From: Toxotes chatareus
Taxonomy: Eukaryota > Chordata > Actinopteri > Toxotidae
Direction of reading: 5' to 3'
Assembly: GCA_016801885.1 (NCBI GenBank)
Contig: CM028888.1
Coordinates: forward strand, 9,940,170-10,004,169
DNA: 64,000 nt
Shown: positions 12,401 through 22,426 of the stretch, in pieces
How the letters are laid out: each line of letters starts with the position of its first letter
Position numbering within the stretch: the first letter of the stretch is position 1
Program-made: the position numbers and the translations under genes
Notes under the pieces: generated by a model
The model's database searches: none
Seen by the model: only the letters and a program-made list of their open reading frames with translations
What the model was told of the DNA's origin: nothing

Positions 12401-13892
12401 AAAAATTTCACATTTACATGGGACACATTTTATTGTAGCAGTACCTCCACAGATGTGGTTTCACACCACTGCTTCACCAGACTTTTGTTCCGCATGTTCT
12501 GGTCTCCCGTAGCGATGGCTGTAATTACTGATTGATCCAGCTACAAAGGGAGAATCATGGTGTTACATGATTATTACACTATGTGAGAACTACACTTTCC
12601 TGCCGTCATTGATTTTCTACAGAGAGGTTATACATTAACCTTAGGGATGGGAATATTATCTGCCAGCTCTTGAGTTTTCCTTTGTTTCATTCCAAACTCC
12701 AGGGCCTGCTCCCTGCTCTGACCTTAAACTATAAAATAATAGACCTTTGTGTCCCTTAATGGGGCTTTCACTTGTGCTTTTTATCAATTATTTTGCACTA
12801 TTTTCAGCATAATTTTCTAGTACCCAGTCTGAAGGGCTTCGTATGGACTGTTATCACAGCTTTTGTTTCTCAGGTGTCTGCTCCTTACCCGTTTTGCCTC
12901 TGTGTCAGTCTGAGAACAGTGAAAGAAAATATTTCCTTTGCATATGCAGAGCCAGTACCTGGATAATCAGTTTAGTAAGTGGCTCAGTGAGGACTTTAAG
13001 AAGCTCTGGAGCTTCGTCTCCAGTACTGAGCTGTAGTCCGTCGACCATGGCCTGTGACAGATGCCTCAGCAGACCGCTCACAGCTTCCAGAGGGAGAAGC
13101 ACCAAAACTGACAACCAGTTAAAACAGTCATGGACTGTCGCTCCAGCAAAAGCCCTGGAATAAGCACAATTTCAAATGTTATTTATAAATAAACATACAA
13201 TTATACTTCATATATCACTCACACACACAACAGCTGTACTTTTCAAACTCCTCTCTCTCCCCAGCCTGCATTAGAGCAACGATGGTATTGGTGACTGATG
13301 TTCCAATGTTGGAGCCCATGATGATAGGAATGGCTGACTGAACATCCAACACTACACAGAAAGACATAATTAGATAAAATTTGTATATATCCGTTTTTAG
13401 ATAAATTAGTTGATCAGAAATATGTGATATTTAGTTTTTTCAGGTCTTGTCAGAGTGCTGGCATTAAACATATATTATCTGTATTTAGAATTGTTGAAGG
13501 ACCAACTTACAACCCGAAGAGACAAGGCTGACTATGATGGATGTAGAGGTGGAGGAGCTCTGGACTAACACTGTCACCAGTATCCCCACCACCAGCCCTG
13601 CCACTGGGTTAGACAGGATGGCATTTTCCTGGAAGATATCCCCTGCTACCCTGCCTGGAAGGGAGAGATAGATAAAAAAAAAAAAGAGAGACAGAAATGA
13701 GGACTGCTATATCATTCAAACTCAGGCTGAACACACAGAATATTGTATAAGTGTAAATAAAACAGACGAATGTCAGTGCTCACCTCCAGCTAGTTGAAAG
13801 GCAGAGCTTAATACGTCAAGGGAGCACACGAAGAAGTAGAGAAGCAGAAAGAGGAACGGGATTTTGCAGAGAGCTGATGCAGCTGTCTTCAT
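3457..13892 (-). CDS. slc34a1: Type II Na+/phosphate cotransporter (NaPi-IIa-like)
   Basis: Na+-coupled inorganic phosphate carrier of the plasma membrane. Coding exons in order: 13892-13784, 13654-13511, 13351-13240, 13154-12959, 12540-12445, 12105-12054, 11735-11568, 11385-11269, 10466-10342, 4473-4361, 4186-3903, 3767-3457. They join in phase to 608 residues counted from the ATG at 13892. Both family signature repeats are present: QSSS at about 68-71 and again at 318-321. The AGATVHD stretch (about 125-131) carries the Ala/Ala/Asp set associated with electrogenic (3 Na+) transport. Sequons at N205, N221 and N229 lie in the large extracellular loop. The tail ends T-H-L, a class I PDZ ligand like the T-R-L of mammalian NaPi-IIa, which with overall wording favours SLC34A1 over SLC34A2. 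The usual N-terminal cytoplasmic exons are not confidently found: the ATG used has an in-frame stop just upstream, so the first exon may really begin at a splice acceptor there. A BEL/Pao element sits in the 5.9-kb intron between 4474 and 10341. Confidence 0.88.
4754..5348 (+). repeat. 5' LTR of BEL/Pao element
   Basis: 595 bases. It differs from the 3' LTR by about six substitutions and one single-base indel in a T-run, so the insertion is recent. It contains a TATAAG box-like motif near 5003 and overlapping AATAAA signals at about 5243-5253, consistent with LTR promoter and polyadenylation functions. Confidence 0.9.
5399..8176 (+). CDS. BEL/Pao gag-protease open reading frame
   Basis: A 925-residue frame starting at the first ATG after the 5' LTR. 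Order of parts: a charged, Ala/Glu-rich coiled-coil-like segment (about 60-125); a Pao-type gag domain (about 240-400, around FDGKPENYWAW); a CCHC-type zinc knuckle with a second Cys pair (about 522-555); a retropepsin-like segment with AVLDEQS (about residue 625), where the catalytic Asp is followed by Glu instead of the usual Ser/Thr; and GWVIVGEVCLG (about 760-770), the conserved end of the Pao protease region. After about residue 830 the frame jumps to sequence normally found just before the integrase zinc domain, so reverse transcriptase and RNase H are deleted. The frame then ends at a TAA after a shift relative to the integrase frame. Confidence 0.85.
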   Translation: MSLRSGKGYLKDYAAMQQNEACGEEEVATANATTRQTPLPTLDAKSQSSKASTRLSQRSSTTSSAVKAYAKAKAAKAQLAYAEREADMMKQRAELLKQQADFNASLHILQCQRAAAEAEATAYMEAEIESGELKSDPPVAEEPISTFQRTHDYIQQSELVFREEPYLGKIDELRIPDFKPPVLQGIQNNTQPVYKDTKEEQTAIRFSSNTYLHSSPKHAIIPEKTSLPEPKDTKEDFAKYLIRREMVSAGLLQFDGKPENYWAWKTSFLSATKDLNLSAREELDLLTKWLGVESSEQAKRIRSVHILNPTAGVSMVWQRLEECYGTPEVIEDALLNKIEHFPRLTNKDNVKLRELSDILLELECAKEDGSLPGLAYLDTARGVKQIVEKLPFNLQEKWANVGSQYKEDHGVAFPPFFVFSKFVQKQARIKNDPSCTMSATNSQVPSRSEKPAQFSRKASVMVHKTDIPAESSGMQTSRVPKTLEEPDRQCPIHKKPHPLRKCKLFRGKPLEERKAYLRENRICYRCCGSVQHMAKDCKVAVECVECNSDKHITALHPDPLPATTQSAAAVKDDSGEQNGNSSSVTSKCTEVCGHDDRSHSCSKICLVKVYPAGEEERAVKIYAVLDEQSNKSLAKSEFFTLFKVKGSPTPYTLKTCSGKSETAGRRAVNFIIESMDRKHRLPLPSLIECNMVPDERTEIPSPEVARHHPHLLPVVTKIQPVDQDVQILLLLGRDILQVHKVREQINGPHNAPYAQRLDLGWVIVGEVCLGTAHKPSEINVYKTNTLHNGRTSFLKPCPNSVHVKEDYSDKVAEMPESSLFSLVEPETDNEIRHEVTTLATKATQPQLGSQHFERCSSWRILCETIARLIHVAASFKEKASNGEKKGWKDTPSLKELSQAKVVIVHSVQHKAFKEDFKYLKDAKCA
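8160..8774 (+). pseudogene. BEL/Pao integrase, N-terminal and core part (frameshifted)
   Basis: A 204-residue frame overlapping the end of the gag-protease frame. It begins in the linker leading to RIGGRL, typical of Pao integrases. It contains the H2C2 zinc-binding region (HQGRH ... CVTCRKLRG) and the first catalytic Asp in GLDVFGPW. Close to 8730-8745 the frame slips, and the segment that should contain the second catalytic Asp is read out of frame and ends at a stop. The integrase is therefore broken, not a separate gene. Confidence 0.8.
8765..9433 (+). pseudogene. BEL/Pao integrase, C-terminal part
   Basis: A 222-residue frame continuing the integrase in a different frame. The catalytic Glu lies in the GGSWERLIG context near residue 34. 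The conserved NARPLVPIS and LTPAMLLT segments follow, then the basic C-terminal domain (WKRWKGEYL ... EGDVVLLKD). It ends about 90 bases before the 3' LTR. The first Met is not a true start; the segment only belongs to the disrupted pol. Confidence 0.8.
9522..10117 (+). repeat. 3' LTR of BEL/Pao element
   Basis: 596 bases, about 99% identical to the 5' LTR by eye. It is followed directly by the AGGTG target duplication and then unrelated intron sequence of the slc34a1-like gene. Confidence 0.9.
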
Positions 13893-15448
13893 TTGCTTTG
13901 ATCACAGCTGAGTTTCCATGTTCTGGTTCTGGAGGTCATCAGTTGAGGGTAATTAAAGCAGAATTTGTGCTAGCAGTAACTTACAGGAGCTGTAATTGTA
14001 GTTGTAGTTCAAGTAGTGGTAGTATTAGTAGTGGTGAAAGTACTTGTGATAGTTGTTTTGTTATTTAAAGATTTATAACACTACTACAGAACTCTGATGA
14101 AAGACTACAGTAACAGTATTACTATATATGAATGTACTGTATTTCAATGTAACAAAAAGCAAAGATTTGCCATTAGTAATACAAAATTAACCCAACCAAT
14201 ACTATGTTCAAAACACATTAATTGCCTAAAAAATGACTTTCAGTCAGCATATAGTTGTTTTTGTTTTTTTTTTTTTTTACAAATAACATACCTTGGGTTC
14301 TGATGAAATAGTGCGTTTGCCTCAGAAAGTGAATGCCTCAGACTGCAGCTGATAGTAATAAGTAAGAACTAAACAGGAGAAAAAGTAAGAATAAGTAAGA
14401 AACAAAAACAGGAAAAAAGACAAGAATCAAAGGATTTTATTCATAACCTCATACTCTAATTTTCTATGGTAAAATAAAAGGATAAGAGAGACAGAATGAG
14501 ACATGGAAAGAGAGACATGGCAGGAAATGAAGGGGAGGCGCTACTGTGTAGTATAGATTAACTCTATTAGTAGAGCATGGATGACTGATTGTATAATGGA
14601 AAGCAAAGGCTCTTCATTCTTTCTTTCTCAACCTCTCTCTGACTTCATCTCTAAACTATGTATATCATGGTTTCATGGTTTAACTTTAATGCTCACTTTA
14701 CTACTTACCAATTGGACTGCCACAGAACTGAAAAAAAAAAAAAAAAGTTTTTATCTTGCATAAAGTAAAAGTCACTAATTGACAAGTGTGTCGAAAGGTA
14801 AAGTGGTCTCAAAACAACAACTGTTTGTGTGAAAAATATTTCATATGTAAATATTTTCACGATCTAAGTAGAAGTCATTGACCTAGTTAACGTGCACACA
14901 TGTACAGTATCTCCTCTGTCTATTGCAGGTCAAATCATGCAATTGTTTATACATTTTAAATTGTGTAAGCATTGACACTGAGAACTATGTTAATGCTGTA
15001 GACATAAGTTAATTAACTGATTTTTTTTTTTTTTTTTAAATTCCCACAGAACTCATCAGTGCTTTTGGAAAAGTATGCACCAACGAACTGCAGTAGGTCT
15101 TTATCAGTACAGATAAAAGCTCACCTGTATGACCTCGAACAGCCCACAGAGGTTAAATTCCTGTGACCCCTCTGCTGACTCAGCAGTTATAACCCGCTAG
15201 TTAAGTTCCCTCGAGTTTCTGTTTCAGAAGGTGTTTCTTTTGTTTGTTTGTTTAATTGAAACTTTGGAATCATCACAACAATTAAATTTCCTTTCATCTG
15301 ATGAAATCAGTGCACTCAGCATGAGGAAATACTCCTCGTGCTTATCGTCATAAAAAGATCCTTCGCGATTACTATGTAATACAAAGGGCATAGTCGACTG
15401 TAGAGCCATTAAATGGGATTGTAGTATAAAGAAGAGAAACCTGGGATT
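13893..15448. other. region between divergent slc34a1-like gene and OCTN gene A
   Basis: About 1.55 kb between two divergently transcribed genes. It must hold the promoter and 5' exons of one or both, but no promoter motif can be assigned with confidence. Poly-T runs lie near 14265 and 15022, and a TATAAAG sits at about 15425, too close to the gene A start codon to be a normal TATA box unless the 5' UTR is almost absent. Apart from the weak exon candidates listed separately I see nothing coding. Confidence 0.4.
14709..15174 (-). other. possible 5' exons of the slc34a1-like gene (weak)
   Basis: Two stretches have good splice signals on the minus strand and could join in phase to the first confident exon. 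One is 15174-15125, with a GTGAGC donor. The other is a 19-base candidate, 14727-14709, with a long poly-pyrimidine acceptor and a GTAAGT donor. Both are compatible with an acceptor inside the first confident exon at about 13875. The peptides show no similarity that I can recall to the NaPi-II N-terminus, and no start codon is linked to them, so this is only a lead. Confidence 0.2.
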
Positions 15449-18400
15449 ATGAAGGATTATGAAGAAACTACAGCTTTCCTGGGCCACTGGGGACGTTTCC
15501 AGCAGATTGTCTTCTTCCTGCTCTGTGTCAGCACTATCCCCAATGGATCTGGAGTTTTATCCATTGTCTTTGTGGCGGACATTCCCAGTCACCACTGCAT
15601 GATTCCTGAGGTTAACCTGACTCAAGAATGGCTCAGTGCTGTCATCCCAATAAAGGTAAATCAGTGTCCAAAAACAACTGCAGTTTTGAATTTAGGACAA
15701 ATACAGTACATTACAACAGTTGCTCCACCTGACCAAGATATCATTGCAAAATTCTGATCAAATTTCCTAAAGGTATATTTTTTTGGTACAAGTGAATTTG
15801 AACTGATGTTATTACTCTGTGTTATTACTAAAGTGCTGTATTATTGTTCATATACCACGCCTGTAGGCATTTACGACTTGTGGACATAAGGTAACACAAT
15901 CGTAAGAGTGTTCCCTTCTTACTTTCTTTATAGTTAAATTCAGGTCTAAATAAAAAGTGTTATGGCACATAAGAGTATCTTTTGTAAGTTTGTTTGTTCA
16001 AGTTTGTTCAAAGCAGGTAACAAGGTTACAACCATGTCACGTGTTGAGCTGTCGTCGTTGAGCTGATTGCCACGTTAAATTGTAATGATATGCTTTGTTT
16101 GTGTTATTATTATACAAATTAAATTGCAAACAAAGTGCCACCAATACTGTTTGTGTCACTGTGACTGTGAGGTGGTGAATGGGAAACAGGAGCTGAGCAG
16201 ATGCAGCAGATACAGGCTGGATGTGGTCAGAAATCTCTCTGCTCAGGGGTACGCTCCTGGCAGAGACATCAACCTCACTGACCTGGAGCAGGAGGGCTGT
16301 GTGGACGGATGGAGCTACAGCAGAGACATCTATCAATCCACCATAGTCTCTGAGGTGATTGTGTGTGTGCTTGTGTGCGTACATTAAATAGTTGTCATAA
16401 GGATCATAACAGTAGCACAGATTCCTTCTTGTCAGCGTATTGAATTTTTTTCCAATACTGTATGAAAGATTTTTGAGTGTTTTAACTGTTCTTTGGTTTT
16501 TCCTAAATGTCTGTTGAACGGCTGAATACTCCAGTTTGACCTGGTGTGTGGTGAGCAGTGGAAGCAGCCATTCACCACCACACTTTATTTCCTAGGAGTT
16601 CTTGTTGGATCTTTCTTCTCAGGACAGCTCTCAGACAGGTAGTGCAAGCACAACCATAGCATATAGAATGCGCTATGGTTGATCTAATCTGATCAATCAA
16701 CATTACTAATAATATTCTCTTATGGAACTTAATTCAGAAAAAAGAACAAAAATCAAACATAATTTTTCATCCTGAATAAGAAAAAAGCCTTACTGGCTAA
16801 ACAAAAGACCTCGTCCCATGTGACACATAATGTAACATATCCCGTCCCAACCTATTTTTTTAATAGGTCTGTTTTAAAATGTTTAAAACCTATGCCTTAT
16901 TTTTAGTATATGTGCAGTAAATTACATTTTAAATTGGATACAAGTAGAAATATTTTCTATAGAAATAATTTGTGTAATTATTACTCCTTTTTTATTATTG
17001 CTTTTCTCAATATAGATATGGAAGGAAGCCTGTATTTTTTGCAACCATGGCACTTCAGACAATTTTTACTGTTGCTGAAGTCTTCTCCCCTTCGTGGGTG
17101 GTGTTCTCCATCCTCCTCTTCTTCAGTGGTTTGGGACAAATAGGCAACTACATAGCTGCTTTTGTGCTGGGTACATGTTAACACCTTCTGCCGTAACTAG
17201 TGCCGCAATATTTGATCTAAATTTAACATATCTGCTAATCTGTTGACTCATTTATGCCCCTCTCTTTTTATCTCTCTCTTCCTGCAGGAACGGAGATCTT
17301 GACCGGCAATGTACGGGTCCTGTTCTCATCGCTTGGTGTGTGTCTGTGCTTTGCCATTGGCTACATGATGCTGCCTCTCTTTGCTTACTTCTTAAGGGAC
17401 TGGAAGTCTCTGCTGCTGGCTGTCTCTCTGCCTGGGGTGCTCTACATCCCCCTCTGGTGGTGGGTTATACTCATTCATATTACTTGTGGTAGAATTTTAA
17501 TAGGATGCAGGAAAGTCACAGATTTGAAATGAACAGAGGATGAATATGAAAATTAGAACAGTTTTGTGATCATAATTGATTTTAATATTCACTCATTCAC
17601 TTACCAGCTTTTTTTATTTCAGAGTATACTCGTACTGTTTAAATCCACGCTGTTTGTTGTTTCCTTTTAAGGTTTTTTTTTTTTCTGTGTCTCACCTGAA
17701 CCTTTTTGTCTGTGTCGATTACTGAGGCAGGTTCATCCCAGAGTCTCCTCGATGGTTGCTCTCTCAGGGAAGAGTGGAGGAAGCTGAGGCCATATTGAGA
17801 AATGCTGCTAAAAAGAACAAAGTTGAGGCGCCACACAGGTCATCTTTGAAGATTACAGTGTAAGCTAGCACGCAGGACCGAAACTAAATGCACAGAAGTG
17901 AGGATTGTTCAAGTCTGTTTTAAAAGAATGCTGCTTTCGTAATTTCCTAACGTTTAACAGAAGCTGGACTTGTAGGACGTGCGTATGAGTTAAACAAAAC
18001 CCAGCGAGCTGAGAGTATGGTTTTGCATCTTGCAGGCTGATGACATAAAGATGCTGTCTAAAAATGAAGAACGCCACACTGTCTTTGACCTTATAAGAAC
18101 CAGTAACATTAGAGCCACAACACTCATTCTGTGCCTCGTGTGGTGAGTCTGAGAACTTCTTAAACTGTTTCTCACACTGCATATTACATAGAGTTAAGTA
18201 CATGTATGGCCAAAAGCATGTGGACACTTGAACATTACACCAATTGTTGAACATCTCATTCCAAAACCACAGCCTCCACTCTTCTGGGAGGTTTGTCTAC
18301 AGTATTTTAGAAACCGGACTCGGGTTTGCTTCCATTAAGCCACAAAAGCATTAGTCCTGTTCATCCCAGTGGTGCTGAGACCAAATCTTTCACACCAAAC

Positions 18401-20002
18401 GGGGGAAAACCATTTCTTTATGGGCCTGGCTTTCAGCACATGGGGATTTGTCAGAAACCTCTCAAAACTGTTGTGACAAAATTGGTTGTCTAAAATATCA
18501 TTGTATGCTGCAGAATTAAGATTTCTATAAACAGAGGTGTCCACATACTTTTGGCAGCCTGGTGTATGTAAGATCAGAATGCATAGCTGTCTGCCATAGT
18601 GTCCTTTTTTGACACAATTTGTCCGGAAAATTTGTCTGACAGAGTTGCCAGATTGATTTCCAAATCCTTTGCACAGGGGTGTTACGATAATTGTCAACAT
18701 ATTCCTCTCTGTTTATAATGTTTTGTAATGAAGGGTATTCATATTTTAATTCTGTTTACTCTACCCATGCAGTAGTATTAGCTGTTCTTCTGTTTCCTAC
18801 AGTCTGAATTGCATCTTTGCTTTGCCCAGGTTCAGTCTCAGTACTGGCTATTTTGGCCTGTCCCTGAACACATCACGGCTCAGTGCGGACCCCTATATCA
18901 GCTGTTTCATCTCAGCAGCTATAGAGGTGCCATCTTACATTTCCAGCTGGCTCGCACTGCGATACTTTCCACGACGACTGTCTGCCAGTTGTACAATGCT
19001 CCTGGGAGGACTGTCCCTGTTCTTCATTCAGTTGGTGCCTCAAAGTAAGAAAGCTGTATGACAACCCGGTGCAATGTGTAGAATTATATCATAGAACATG
19101 CAGATTTCCTTGGTCTGCTGTTAAACATATCACAGTCTTAACATGCATACAACATTTTGATCTTTGCTTAATCCATCTATCTACTTATCTATTTATCTTT
19201 CTAATATAATTTGATTCATGTGTTCTTACATATTGACTGGATCTCCTTCAGCTTTACCAGAGTTGTCTATTACCCTGGAGATGGTGGGTAAATATGGTTT
19301 TGCCACCGGTACAGCCTTGATGTTTGCCTACACAGCAGAGCTCTACCCAACATTGCTCAGGAACACAGCAGCAGGCACATGCTGTACATTTTCCAGAGTG
19401 GGCAGCTGCACTGCACCTTTTTTGTTACAGCTGAGTGAGTAAACTGGTCTTAAAATGGTTTTACCAGTGTGTTTGATTTAAACTGAGGAGGTGGGGTTTC
19501 CTAACCCTAACCCATCTACGGTGTCACACAGTCTGTACATACAGTACATGCATGCCAGCCAGAATTCTAGGACAGGATCCATCTTAATTTACCTTACCCT
19601 CTTCCTGCAGGTATATACTTTAGATACCTGCCTTATATCACACTGGGGACTCTGGCTGTTGTGTCTGCCCTTGCCATCCTCTTCCTTCCAGAGAGTTTTG
19701 GGCGACCTCTACCTGAAACTATTCAACAGATGCATCAGAGAGAAAGGTGAGATGTTCAGTGAATGAAGCCACTGCTGTGAATGATCTTACAGACCAATGA
19801 TTTTTGAAAAATCAAAAGATACTTTTAAGATGGTTTTTTTTATATCTGATTGAATGATTCAGCTATTACAATTGTTAGTAAACCCGTAACAAAAATGTTA
19901 ATTATGTGTGTTATGTTTGTCTTTCACAACAGGATGAATTGTCCCTGCATCTCTCGAAATGAAAAACAAAAACCTGTGGTGCTTTTCGCAAGTCAACTGT
20001 GA
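15449..20002 (+). CDS. Organic cation/carnitine transporter, OCTN-like gene A
   Basis: SLC22A4/A5-clade transporter of the major facilitator superfamily, 12 membrane segments, plasma membrane. Exons: 15449-15655, 16172-16354, 16535-16638, 17016-17170, 17288-17459, 17731-17857, 18036-18142, 18830-19044, 19252-19434, 19611-19746, 19933-20002; 552 residues. The start matches paralogues (MKDYEETTAFLG). Visible motifs: the sequon-rich extracellular loop after membrane segment 1; GQLSDRYGRK at the segment 2-3 loop; PESPRW about 277-282; ELYPTLLRN late in the protein. The tail ends S-Q-L, a possible PDZ ligand. Two oddities. A 516-base intron splits what is one first exon in B, C and D. In exon 17731, two extra bases shift the frame near 17835; the model stays open only if splicing uses GTGTAAG at 17858 instead of the stronger-looking GTAAGC at 17860. 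Whether the substrate is carnitine or another cation cannot be read from sequence. Confidence 0.83.
18201..18568. mobile_element. non-autonomous Tc1/mariner-type element in gene A intron
   Basis: A 368-base element between exons 18142 and 18830 of gene A. Its ends are inverted repeats (CCAAAAGCATGTGGACAC on the left, the same with one change in reverse complement on the right at 18537-18554), flanked by TA on both sides. The interior ('gaacatctcattccaaaacc', 'catttctttatgggcctgg') matches remembered fish Tc1-like consensus, but the transposase is mostly deleted. It is therefore a deleted copy that would have needed an outside transposase. Confidence 0.72.
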
Positions 20003-20847
20003 TTCTAAGGCACATTACTTGGTCAATATGTTGTCATTACATATTGATACTGTGTAATTTTTCTTTCAGTTTGCTTACTCTTACTTTTTCACGTGTAATT
20101 AAACCCAAGTACTAAAGTACTATCATTTATTTTCCATTTTCTCATTTAATTTGAATTCTAGGTGAAATTATCCTCTGTGCTGTAATCTCTGTAATCTGTA
20201 ACCTAACAGTGACAGTAAAAAATAGAAGTTACTGGTACTCTTTCTCTTACATTGCACATTTGCAGAAAAGAGATTAGAGTTTAGGATGTAGTATTTCTTT
20301 AAATACTGTTGTTATTTACCGCTACAACTATATTTTATTTAAATCCCTGCAAGAACCCCTGTCGCTGCACCTGTATAGTTGTTCATTTGTCTTATTTCCT
20401 TTAACAGATGAAAAATATTCTCTTCTCTCAAGTCTCTTCTTTAAACAGGTCTTCAGTTTGCAACAAGATCATGTAAAACAGCAGCATGGACTAACCATGA
20501 TTAAAAGTTGTTCTGGAAATGATCTATTACTGGATTTATTCTGTGATTTATTCTAGATATTTGCTGTTCTTGCTTTATTTTCAGAATTCTTTTTTGTTTG
20601 TTTTGGCTTTTTTAAAAGATAAGCAGCAGCACACAAACTACCTGCCTACCATGAGGGTTTCTTGCCAAAGGATAATTAAAACCAGAAGAGAAACCCAGAC
20701 TACTTGATGGGCAATGAACCCTTTTGCCTGCACACAGTTCATCCTGAGGTGCATCAGATGGCCTTTTGATTTCAAGATGGTTTGCTCTCGTATTTTGGCA
20801 ATTCGTTTTTCTCATTTGTACTTGGTTCACTCAAATTCTCTTTAAAA
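20003..20847. other. 3' flank of OCTN gene A
   Basis: AT-rich 3' UTR and spacer. No reading frame of note; a few short poly-T runs. It leads into the broken OCTN copy that starts at about 20848. Confidence 0.4.
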
Positions 20848-20974
20848 ATTTGGAAACTTATTTGTTTTGCAACCATGGCAGTTCAGATGGTTTTTACCTT
20901 TGCTCAAGTCTTCTCTCAATAGCTTTGTTTCTGCCTGGCCTAGCTTAGCCTACCACCCCCTCTGGTGGTCGGAT
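20848..20974 (+). pseudogene. OCTN pseudogene fragment (exon 4/5 pieces)
   Basis: About 70 bases around 20866-20925 are close to gene A exon 17016-17170 (shared 'tttgcaaccatggca', then 'ttcaga' and 'caagtcttctc'). They end in an in-frame TAG. At 20955-20972, 'ccccctctggtggt' resembles the end of gene A exon 17288-17459. The intervening sequence is lost. The piece lies upstream of the first-exon fragment at 21376, so the exon order is scrambled. Confidence 0.65.
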
Positions 20975-21375
20975 GGACTCACCACAAGAAATTTGATATT
21001 GTGTTTACCACACTATGAATTATAGTATCAGAGTATTTGTGTGTTCATATGTTTGTGGATTCTTAATATGTGCCGAGTCCAATTGTAACTGTCTGTTACT
21101 TGTGGAATCTCTAACCCGACAGTGACCATAAAAAATAAAAGACAGGCAATCTGAGAACTCTCTGAACAGAAACAAGTTTCTATTGTGTCCTGTTCACAGC
21201 GGTAAACAGCAGTCATAAGTGGTCTTTGCAGCATTGCATGAGAAATGTTTTCTCAGGAATAGTTTTATCTGGTACAGGAAGTGGATAGCGGGCAGGTGTT
21301 GTGATGGCAGATGGCTTTTTTTTCTTTTTGCAGTAGAAAAAGACTGTGGAGGGCTCAGTTCAGGATTTTGAAACT

Positions 21376-21735
21376 ATGAAGGATTATGATGACCCAGCTT
21401 TCCTGGGTCAGTAGGGACGTTTCCAGCAGATTGTCTTCTTCCTGTTCTGTGCCAAATTCTTTCCCAATCGATTTGATGTTTTCTCTTCTGACTGACATTC
21501 CCAGTCACCACCACCTGGTTCCTGAGGTTAACCTGACCTAAGGTTGGCATGTTGCATCACAATTTTAATACACTTTCTTACTTGGTATTTATGCTTGCTC
21601 AATGTGCCAAATTCACTGATAGAGTCTGTGTCACTGTGACCGTGAGTTGGTGAGTGGGAAACGGGGGGGATGAGCAGATTCAACAGATATAGACTGGGTG
21701 AGGTCAGACTTCTCTCTGCTCTGGGATCAGACAGA
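21376..21735 (+). pseudogene. OCTN pseudogene fragment (exons 1 and 2)
   Basis: 21376-21552 is a decayed copy of gene A exon 1, starting ATG AAG GAT TAT, with an in-frame TAG at the thirteenth codon, internal deletions and further stops. After a remnant intron of about 90 bases, 21645-21735 copies gene A exon 2, including the same unusual acceptor context ending 'gtgag'. The fragment therefore shares gene A's extra intron and must have arisen by duplication after that intron was gained. Later exons are not seen in order downstream. Confidence 0.75.
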
Positions 21736-21739
21736 ACAG

Positions 21740-22426
21740 CTTAGAATTCAAGATGTGGCAACAAATAAAATATAACAAAGAAACATGAGAAAAAAACTAA
21801 AAAAAAAAAGACAACTGAAAACGGAATGGTGAAATGGTTGAGAGGAGTTTACGTTAAATACATGGACTTAATTTGTAACAGTGAGTGCTGATGTGCTGAT
21901 TTTTCTCATTAAATATTCTACTCAAGTTTCACAAAGACAGTATTTATTACAGAACTGTTAGACTGAATTACAGCGTATAGGACTTTCTACCTTTACTCTG
22001 CATGTTATCTTCAATCACAAAGATTTGTACAGAATACTCACTTGAAACGTTTGTGTGTTACATGTTAAATGTGAAACAGAAGTTTCAGTTGCAATACCAT
22101 CAAACCCTAAATGTGTCTGTTTCTGATTAATCTTTCTATGTATATGCACTGTTAGTCATTTATAACATTTATAACAGTGAAGAGCAGTATTATTTAAGTA
22201 TGGTCACACTTGCATTGGTTCTGAGTTAACACTGTTTTGATGTTGTATTAGAGAAAACATGTTTTCAGCTTTCTGGAGACATTTCAAGGCATTTTTTTTG
22301 TCACATCCAGTGACAAAATAACTATTCTTTGTATCCTTTATACTTAACATGTCCTTATAGCAGAAATGTGCGCAGAGACTTGATGTTTGTCCACTTATTC
22401 ACCTCAATGTGAGTGCTGCTCCTTGT
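21740..22426. other. spacer and 3' UTR of OCTN gene B
   Basis: Nothing coding is visible. It contains a poly-A run near 21797 and a minus-strand AATAAA (plus TTTATT near 21947) that could end the gene B transcript. Confidence 0.35.
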
